From positions 1 to 31,135 of the forward strand of contig JBPOIC010000038.1 of NCBI GenBank assembly GCA_052034865.1: a stretch of DNA of 31,135 nucleotides. Direction: 5' to 3'. The translations under genes were made by a program, and so were the position numbers. The first letter of the stretch is position 1. Each line of letters opens with the position of its first letter. This document shows positions 25,234 through 31,135 of this stretch, in pieces. This DNA comes from JBPOIC01 sp052034865. GTDB taxonomy: Bacteria > UBA10199 > JADFYH01. Under the pieces are notes generated by a model. That model did not search any database, had not been told where the DNA came from, and was given only the letters and a program-made list of their open reading frames with translations.

Positions 25234-25334
25234 AAAATTTATAACGCTCTAAAATGATTATATAATTTTTATTACCAGGTGGATTTAAGGTTCATGTGTT
25301 GGAGTAGAGTCTTAAAAATGGATGAGATCTTTCT

Positions 25335-25892
25335 TCACTTAAATCTGACCATTTTTTCAAGGACCCCAATGGCCGATTCCGCCATGACCCGATAGCCTTC
25401 CACCGAGGGGTGGATCCAATCTTCCATCAGGCCAGTCTGCAGGCGTCCGCTTTCTCTAAAAAAGGGAGTGAAAAAATCAATTAAGGGAAAAGCATTTTTT
25501 TTGGCTAAGGATTTGATAAATTTTCTGAGAGGGATCATGCCTTTTTCAAGGTTTTTTTCATGGATAGGTAGGGGCAGGCACAGGCAGGGAGAAATTTTGT
25601 TTTTTTGAAGAAATTCAGTGATTTTTTGAATGCGCTCCTGGATTCGTTCTGGTTCGAGCTGTTCATAAACATCATTGGCCCCACCCTGCAAAATCACTAA
25701 TTTGGGATTGAGATCAATCACATCCGGATAAATCCGCTGAAACATATCGCGGAAAGAATTCCCATTCACACCTGCATTGTAGATAGAAACCCCCAGCCGA
25801 TCAGTCACTTGTTGAACCCAGGAGAATTTCTTTCCGAAGGGATATCCGTACGTGATGGAATCCCCCAGTGCGACCCACGAAAATGAACTCAT
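25335..25892 (-). CDS. SGNH/GDSL-type hydrolase
   Basis: I start at ATG 25892 because AGGA lies 8 bases upstream; an ATG three codons earlier has no spaced Shine-Dalgarno. The 185-residue product has the four SGNH blocks: ALGDSITYG with nucleophile S12, the Gly of NAGVNGNSF, GGANDVY with the Asn, and DWIHPS with the Asp and His near the C-terminus. Such enzymes hydrolyse esters or thioesters. There is no signal peptide, so it is probably cytoplasmic. Copies of a palindromic repeat lie on both sides of the gene (25207 and 25989-26040). Substrate unknown. Confidence 0.85.
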   Translation of the reverse strand: MSSFSWVALGDSITYGYPFGKKFSWVQQVTDRLGVSIYNAGVNGNSFRDMFQRIYPDVIDLNPKLVILQGGANDVYEQLEPERIQERIQKITEFLQKNKISPCLCLPLPIHEKNLEKGMIPLRKFIKSLAKKNAFPLIDFFTPFFRESGRLQTGLMEDWIHPSVEGYRVMAESAIGVLEKMVRFK

Positions 25893-25988
25893 ATTCACCA
25901 TCCTGATCAGGTTTGAAAAGCGGGCACACCTAACGCCTTGAATTTAAAGAACGGTGTTAAAAAATGCTGGCTTAAGAAGATATTTTTA

Positions 25989-26015
25989 AGACGGAGCATT
26001 CCCGATCGGGATCAG
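25989..26015 (+). repeat. Palindromic intergenic repeat, copy 2
   Basis: AGACGGAGCAT leads into TCCCGATCGGGA (26000-26011), a perfect 12-bp palindrome. Compared with copy 1 it keeps AGACGGAG and CCCGATCGGG and differs at the flanks. It lies between the divergent SGNH and 1016-residue genes. Confidence 0.65.
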
Positions 26016-26040
26016 ACAGAGGACTCCCGAGCAGGAATGA
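26014..26040 (+). repeat. Palindromic intergenic repeat, copy 3 (degenerate)
   Basis: AGACAGAGGACTCCCGAGCAGGAATGA matches copy 1 through AGGACTCCCGA, but the right arm (GCAGGAAT) is degenerate and no longer a perfect palindrome. It begins 25 bases after copy 2 in the same orientation, forming a short tandem array. Confidence 0.55.
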
Positions 26041-26179
26041 AGCAAGGACACGTGTGAATTAATATTTAATAATATCAATAGGTTAAAAAAAATAAGCACT
26101 GGCAAACAACTTTTTCTATCACTTGCCGAGAATCGGATTAGTTCGAACTCACTCTCCACTCTCAAAACTTCAAATAGCA

Positions 26180-29100
26180 ATGGCTAATGGCATTTCACAA
26201 AAACCTCCTGTCGGCTCTACTTCACTTTTTTCCTCGTTGGATGGGGAAGCACTCCCATTCTTTGAGCAGGATCTCCCCGTATTAATCAGCGACTCGCTGC
26301 TAGGCTGCAAAATTGAGAGGGATCAATTTTCTTTAAATCCCCTCCCCTGGGATATCTCCGAGACGACTCCAACTCTCTCACCAAACGATGAAATCACAGC
26401 CCGACTAAGCCTTGCCTTTCAGTTTTCGCAGGCCGCTGTAAAAACAAACGATCTTGATACTGCCCACCTCTGGTTGAAAAGGGGGCTGACGCTTTTAGAA
26501 TCCAGCTGTCTGCCGGCCTCTTTCGATGCCAAACCCTTTCAAATTCTTTTTCTGAATCAGCTTGCCAAGCTTTCTTTCGACAATTCTCCCGAGCTGATTT
26601 CTTTTCTGGATCAATCCCTCAGTCTCATCGAAAAAATGGCGAAGGATAAACCCGGCAGCGAGGTTTTGCTCAAAGCGGATTATGTCCAGATCAAGCATCT
26701 GCAAGCCTTGAAATTTATTCAGACGGAGCAAAAAGCCGGGCGCTTGAGCCTTGCAGAAGCCCTGGATCGCCAGAAGGGAGAGGCAGAGGTTTACATTACT
26801 TCCCTGCAATCGATGTTCAATCGCCTGCCTGAGAATAATGCACACGCAAAGGCGAAGCTTGCCGAGCTTTGTCTGGGGGCGTGGTTTGAGAAGTTTGAAG
26901 CGGGTCTTTCTTTGCGAGCCCTGGATGACGTCACGTTTAATTATCAAGCTCACTATCAGGAGGCTTGCGAAGAACTGAAGAGCGCCAGGGTGCGCCTCGA
27001 TTCCTCACTTTCTTCGGAAATGAAGCAGGAGTTTAATGCGCGCGAGCTTTTAGCCCAGGCAGAATTTTATTTCAGAGCGGGAAATCCCGAAGACTCCATC
27101 CAATTATTAAAAGATCTGAAATCAAAATATCCAGACACCCAGGCCGCGGCCTTACTCGGAAAACCCGAGCACTGGAGTGGGACCTTCGAGATTTTTACGC
27201 CCGAGGGAAATCTTTCGAATCAGGTGTATAACTTCTCATTTGTGGAGGGGCTTAAAGAAGCCGCGGGAACCTTAAGAAAAGATCCCGGCACTGGGCTGCT
27301 CGCCTGTGGAGTGGGAGTGGTGCTAAGCCTTGCGCTGCGTGGATCCGCAAACACCAATCTGGCAAGGGTTTGCGGGGCGGCAGTGGGAGTCGAGCGGGTT
27401 TTCAATGCAGCCAGACATCATCGAGAGATTTATTCTGCAGCACGAGTGGGGATTTCCACGGTTTCTTCCGAGCAGGCCTTGCTGGCAGGATTTAATTTTG
27501 GGATAGAAATTCTCAGTTATTATATCGGCGGTCTTACCAGCAAATTTGTCGAGAAACTTTCTCTCTACATGGGAGCTCGAGCGGGAGCTCCACTTTTAAG
27601 TCGCATCCTTCCTCAAGGTTTTCATCTATCTTCCCGCGCTCAGGCCTACGCCTTTCTTGCCTCGAAAGAATTGGCGCAAATTCCTGCAGCGATTGCCTTT
27701 CATGAAAGCTCGCAGGCCCTCACCCAGGGGGCACGTCACCTGGCCTATCCAAATCTGCCGCCATCGCACGACTCGCGCACACGTCCACAACTATGGGCCA
27801 ATGCATGGTTTATGTTAAGGATGGGACAATGGGCGCATACCTCTCACGTCCATCGTCTGTTTCCCGCAAACACACTCACGCCGTCGGGTCGATTGATGAC
27901 CGAAAGCCTGCTCGCCGCCGGCTCGGTAGAATTTGCCCACGGATTAGCCGAAAATAATTTTTCTCATTTTGCAGACAAGACAGCCTTACTCTCGCTGGAT
28001 ATTTTTGCTTTAGGACGAGGGCAACACGTTGTTGAGCGAGTGATTAAAAACACATCGGTCGGTCAATCTTTAGATCGTCTGGATTTGAAGATGAATTTGG
28101 AAGTTTTAAAATCCTGGATGGAGCTTGTGAATGCAGCCCAGCCACCCTCACCAGCCCTGGCCAGCGAAGGCCCCACTGAGGAACGGGATAATCCAGAAAT
28201 TGAAAGACCCTTAGTTTTGGAATGCAGAGGTGGGGGAGAGGTAAAGTCTAATTGGGAACAAATGCTTGTAAATGCAGAGAGACATCTCAGAGAGAACCAT
28301 GAGAGTACTGCTACAGGTTTATATAATAGTGTTTACAAGTTTTTTTCAACACATGGAATGTCTCAAGGAGATTTTGAGAAAATAGAATCGATGGCCGATG
28401 CTCATGAAAGTGAGAGCACAGGATTATCTATTACGATTCGTTTTGCACTCTATTCTTTGTGTTATCATTTTTTGGATTGGAACGCTTCTTCAAGCTCCAC
28501 CAATGCAAAAAGAATCCTTTCCAAACTTATCCCTTTATATGTGACAAACTCTCAAGCGTCCAATCTACCGGCAAAATACAAGGATGCCATGACCTGGTTG
28601 TTGCAGACAGAAACACCAAAGTATGACCCATCGCAGTTAATGTTGCGGGCACAAAAGTTGGAAGAAATTCTTCCACCTCTGCAAGCTGGATATTACTGGT
28701 TTGCATTAGGACAACGAGCATATAAAGATGGAAAGCATGACAACGCAGCAGTCTGTTTCAAAAATACTCTAAGAATTTTTGAAAATGAGAAAACTAAAAT
28801 ACCTGAAGTAATTGAAACTTTAGAGCGGATACAAAATGATTACAAGCGAGTCTTGGAAATACATGCTCGCGGGTTGGCAGGTAAGGGGAGTAACTTATTA
28901 GAAGCTGATCCAAGCGCTGCGATGGGATATTTCGAAAAGGCCCTTTACGTGTATGAAAAACTGGGGGATCCAAAGTTGATTGGTGAAACAAAAACCTGGA
29001 TAGCAATTGCACTAACGAATTTAGCAATCATCGATTTCACGAGAAACAGATATTCATATGCGAGAGTACTTTTGGATAAAGCGGAGAGGTTGCTAAATGA

Positions 29101-29230
29101 AACTGATTTAAACGATCCTCGTACTCTTGAAAGATTAAAAACAATTGTGGAGTTGAGGCAAGGAATCAATCTCCACGATCTCCCACCCCTCAGCCCCCAA
29201 GGCCCAAGAGGCCCTAACAAACTAAACTAA
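26180..29230 (+). CDS. Large helical protein with TPR-like ends, function unknown
   Basis: The ATG at 26180 gives 1016 residues; an in-frame TTG at 26123 adds 19. The N-terminal third is helical with TPR-like spacing (ALDRQKGEAEVYITSLQSMF). The centre is Ala/Gly-rich and partly hydrophobic (GLLACGVGVVLSLALRGSAN, and GFNFGIEILSYYIGGLTSKF), possibly membrane-inserting. The C-terminal third (from about residue 680) again has TPR-like helices (AYKDGKHDNAAVCFKNTLRI, ALYVYEKLGDPKLIG) and a Pro-rich tail. From about 28200 the DNA becomes visibly more A/T-rich. No signal peptide and no family I recognise. It shares four terminal bases with the convergent prmA. A role in protein contacts is the most one can infer. 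Confidence 0.7.
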   Translation: MANGISQKPPVGSTSLFSSLDGEALPFFEQDLPVLISDSLLGCKIERDQFSLNPLPWDISETTPTLSPNDEITARLSLAFQFSQAAVKTNDLDTAHLWLKRGLTLLESSCLPASFDAKPFQILFLNQLAKLSFDNSPELISFLDQSLSLIEKMAKDKPGSEVLLKADYVQIKHLQALKFIQTEQKAGRLSLAEALDRQKGEAEVYITSLQSMFNRLPENNAHAKAKLAELCLGAWFEKFEAGLSLRALDDVTFNYQAHYQEACEELKSARVRLDSSLSSEMKQEFNARELLAQAEFYFRAGNPEDSIQLLKDLKSKYPDTQAAALLGKPEHWSGTFEIFTPEGNLSNQVYNFSFVEGLKEAAGTLRKDPGTGLLACGVGVVLSLALRGSANTNLARVCGAAVGVERVFNAARHHREIYSAARVGISTVSSEQALLAGFNFGIEILSYYIGGLTSKFVEKLSLYMGARAGAPLLSRILPQGFHLSSRAQAYAFLASKELAQIPAAIAFHESSQALTQGARHLAYPNLPPSHDSRTRPQLWANAWFMLRMGQWAHTSHVHRLFPANTLTPSGRLMTESLLAAGSVEFAHGLAENNFSHFADKTALLSLDIFALGRGQHVVERVIKNTSVGQSLDRLDLKMNLEVLKSWMELVNAAQPPSPALASEGPTEERDNPEIERPLVLECRGGGEVKSNWEQMLVNAERHLRENHESTATGLYNSVYKFFSTHGMSQGDFEKIESMADAHESESTGLSITIRFALYSLCYHFLDWNASSSSTNAKRILSKLIPLYVTNSQASNLPAKYKDAMTWLLQTETPKYDPSQLMLRAQKLEEILPPLQAGYYWFALGQRAYKDGKHDNAAVCFKNTLRIFENEKTKIPEVIETLERIQNDYKRVLEIHARGLAGKGSNLLEADPSAAMGYFEKALYVYEKLGDPKLIGETKTWIAIALTNLAIIDFTRNRYSYARVLLDKAERLLNETDLNDPRTLERLKTIVELRQGINLHDLPPLSPQGPRGPNKLN

Positions 29231-30111
29231 CCCATCACTAACGCCGTCCACCCTTTCCGATTTTTTCGCTCCATTAGTTTTAAAGGACGATAGGCCTTTA
29301 AGATGGGTGGAACATCTTTGTAGAGAAGTCCGCTTAAAATCAGAAGGCCGTTAGAAGAAAGATGAGTAAGGATTTCGGTTTTAAGCTCAAGCAAGGTGTT
29401 CAGTAAAATATTGGCGACGATCAAATCGAATTTTTTCCGCACGCCTTTTAAACTTTGCTGAAGCTTAATCTTTTGAATCTGATTGATCGTAAAATTCTCC
29501 TCCGCAACCTCCAGCGCCACCGGATCATTATCCACCGCCAAAATCGATTTAGCCTTCAGACGCTTCGCGATCATCGCCAGAATTCCCGTGCCACACCCTA
29601 AATCCAGAACATGAGTCGGAGGGCGTTTCATCTGAGAAATCACATCCACCAAAAGCTCTCCCACCAGTCGTGTGGTTGGATGAGTGCCGGTGCCAAAGGC
29701 GAGACCAGGGTTGAGATATAATGTATCGTCATTTTTCTGCGTGGGAAGTTCTCCACGTGGATCAATCCAGAGAACCGGATTTTTTAAATCGGCAGAGGCA
29801 TACAGCGGAAAAGGCTGAAGGTATTTCAGATACTCCTCATTCCACGAGCGGTCGCGATGGGTTTTAAGCTCGAAAGATTGAAAAAGCGATTTTCCCTTCT
29901 CGTCTTGAATGCGGGAGAGTTTTTTTTGAAGTTTCGGGAAGGAGAGAGAATTCGGCAGCTCAAATTTCAAAAGGATCTGCTGCCGCGTTTTTTTCTCTTC
30001 GAGCGTAAAAATTCCCTCTTGATACAAAACGCCCTGCGCCCAATCGAGGTGACGGGGCAGAACGCTGAGGGTGAGCACGCGATAGGGTTTTTGGGATTTT
30101 TTATTCGCCAA
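29227..30111 (-). CDS. prmA: Ribosomal protein L11 methyltransferase
   Basis: A 294-residue PrmA, which trimethylates residues of ribosomal protein L11 using SAM. The N-terminal substrate-recognition domain (about 1-95) precedes NPGLAFGTGTHPTTRLV (134-150), motif I LDLGCGTGILAM (169-180), the acidic DNDPVALEVAEENF loop, and VANILLNTLLEL (232-243), where many relatives have NPL near the active site. Size is normal. Its start lies inside the end of ilvE (11-base overlap on the same strand), implying translational coupling. Its stop overlaps that of the convergent 1016-residue gene, with no terminator between. Confidence 0.92.
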   Translation of the reverse strand: MANKKSQKPYRVLTLSVLPRHLDWAQGVLYQEGIFTLEEKKTRQQILLKFELPNSLSFPKLQKKLSRIQDEKGKSLFQSFELKTHRDRSWNEEYLKYLQPFPLYASADLKNPVLWIDPRGELPTQKNDDTLYLNPGLAFGTGTHPTTRLVGELLVDVISQMKRPPTHVLDLGCGTGILAMIAKRLKAKSILAVDNDPVALEVAEENFTINQIQKIKLQQSLKGVRKKFDLIVANILLNTLLELKTEILTHLSSNGLLILSGLLYKDVPPILKAYRPLKLMERKNRKGWTALVMG

Positions 30112-31030
30112 TGGGATCGATCCAATTTGAGAATTTGGGATTTTTTCCCTTCACCGCATCAAAGAAAAGAGACTGAACTTTTTGAGTAATGGGGCCCGGT
30201 TTTCCTTCACCAATTTTTCGGTGATCGAGCTCGCGAATCGGCGTGATCTCGGCGGCGGTTCCTGTCAGGAAAATTTCATCAGCGATATAAAGTTCATCGC
30301 GGGTCATCTGCGCCTCACGCACTTCGACACCTTCACTTTTCAAAAGCTGAATTACCGCATGGCGCGTGATGCCCTCCAGCGCATTGGTGATCGGAGGAGT
30401 TTTCACAATTCCATTTCTTACCACAAACACATTCTCTCCACTCGCCTCGGCCACATAACCTTGCGTATCGAGTAAAATGGTTTCTTCATAACCACTCAGC
30501 ATCGCTTCGCGCTTGGCCAAAATAGAATTTACATAATTTCCTACGGCCTTGGATTTGGTCATCATCACATTCACATGATGACGATTAAAGCTGGAGATTT
30601 TTGCGCGGATGCCGTTTTTCACGCCTTCATCACCAAGGTAGGTTCCCCACGGCCAGGCAATGATCGCCAGACGGATAGGATTACTCGTCGCATGCAACCC
30701 CATCTCACCATCGCCCACAAAGGCGAGCGGGCGAAGATAGCCGGCTTTTAAATTGTTAATTTTAAAAATGTCTTTGCAGGCCTGCATCACCTGATCAATC
30801 GGATAGGGAATTTCCATTAAGAGGATATGGGCCGAATCGTAGAGACGTTCGATATGCTCGCGCAGGCGAAAAATGGCAGAGCGGCCGTCAACGGTTTCGT
30901 AGCAGCGGATGCCTTCAAAAACACCCAGGCCATAGTGGAGGGTGTGGGTGAGCACATGCACATTTGCCTGATCCCAATCGATCATTTTTCCATCGAGCCA
31001 GATTTTGGCCACTTTTTGCACCTTCGCCAT
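30101..31030 (-). CDS. ilvE: Branched-chain amino acid aminotransferase
   Basis: A 309-residue class IV aminotransferase. VHVLTHTLHYGLGVFEGIRCY (about 24-44) is the IlvE signature, TKSKAVGNYVNSILAK holds the PLP lysine (K161), and ETILLDTQGYVAEASGENVF plus LTGTAAEITPI complete the pocket. It interconverts branched-chain amino acids and their 2-oxo acids, with 2-oxoglutarate/glutamate, in valine, leucine and isoleucine synthesis. Length matches the group. An AGGAAA lies 9 bases before the ATG on the minus strand. prmA begins within its last 11 bases. No other ilv or leu genes are in the window. Confidence 0.94.
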   Translation of the reverse strand: MAKVQKVAKIWLDGKMIDWDQANVHVLTHTLHYGLGVFEGIRCYETVDGRSAIFRLREHIERLYDSAHILLMEIPYPIDQVMQACKDIFKINNLKAGYLRPLAFVGDGEMGLHATSNPIRLAIIAWPWGTYLGDEGVKNGIRAKISSFNRHHVNVMMTKSKAVGNYVNSILAKREAMLSGYEETILLDTQGYVAEASGENVFVVRNGIVKTPPITNALEGITRHAVIQLLKSEGVEVREAQMTRDELYIADEIFLTGTAAEITPIRELDHRKIGEGKPGPITQKVQSLFFDAVKGKNPKFSNWIDPIGE

Positions 31031-31080
31031 AAGAGGATTTCCTTTCTATTTCAAAAAACCATCATGTCTTTTGTATGAAT

Positions 31081-31135
31081 TCTGGATTCTGATTCCTGGA
31101 TTGCTTCGCTGCGCTCGGAAAGACGACACGGACGT
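31081..31135. repeat. Possible dispersed repeat fragment at window edge
   Basis: The edge holds TCTGGATTCTGATTCCTGGATT with an internal imperfect repeat, then TTGCTTCGCTGCGCTCGG and AAGACGAC. The TTGCTTCGCTGCGCTCG type of sequence is common as a dispersed intergenic element in several bacterial genomes. No second copy exists in the window, so this is a suggestion only. Confidence 0.25.

Noticed and set aside
26495..26953. 152-residue minus-strand ORF inside the 1016-residue gene
   Set aside because: It lies wholly within a long coding frame on the other strand, has no recognisable family or ribosome binding site, and reads as an antisense shadow.

Overview
The window looks like a chromosomal segment of a Gram-negative bacterium with moderate GC and AT-rich intergenic DNA. 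The outer membrane is implied by two predicted beta-barrel porins that end in aromatic residues, two lipoproteins with lipoboxes, and several Sec signal peptides. The mix of housekeeping genes (tex, xseA-xseB-ispA, ptsP, mutY, prmA, ilvE) with several secreted or membrane proteins I cannot name suggests a deltaproteobacterial or Bdellovibrionota-like lineage. That assignment is an inference and weakly held. I see no rRNA, tRNA, CRISPR array, transposase or phage gene.

Layout. Positions 3-2132: the tail of an unknown gene, a nitroreductase-fold protein and a convergent ThiF/E1-like adenylyltransferase. Positions 2331-6670: tex, a small secreted protein, a methyltransferase-like gene whose start codon sits in a LacI-type palindrome, and a RidA-family gene. 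Positions 6671-8452: a 511-bp non-coding leader, a BBP2/OmpL-like porin and a strong terminator. Positions 8542-12267: xseA, xseB, ispA and a RuBisCO-like protein (form IV) in one co-directional run. Positions 12326-17256, minus strand: a type 1 glutamine amidotransferase, a TPR protein, an RluA-family pseudouridine synthase and ptsP. Positions 17262-20600: mutY, a small hypothetical gene, a Cys-rich lipoprotein and a YceI protein. Positions 20822-25892: an ApbE lipoprotein, a second porin, an anchored DxDxDG protein, a PuuD-like membrane protein and an SGNH hydrolase. Positions 26180-31030: a 1016-residue protein of unknown function, then prmA and ilvE on the minus strand.

The most interesting point is the RuBisCO-like gene. 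It lies directly behind ispA, where many bacteria carry dxs in the xseA-xseB-ispA-dxs arrangement. In Rhodospirillum rubrum a RuBisCO-like protein makes a precursor of 1-deoxy-D-xylulose 5-phosphate from a methionine-salvage intermediate (the MTA-isoprenoid shunt). The position here therefore suggests, but does not prove, a link between S-adenosylmethionine recycling and isoprenoid supply. Other items worth checking are three copies of a 27-bp palindromic element around the SGNH gene, a hairpin that is both a terminator and a Shine-Dalgarno mask, a structured porin leader, the ThiF/nitroreductase pair, and the large protein whose base composition changes near 28200.
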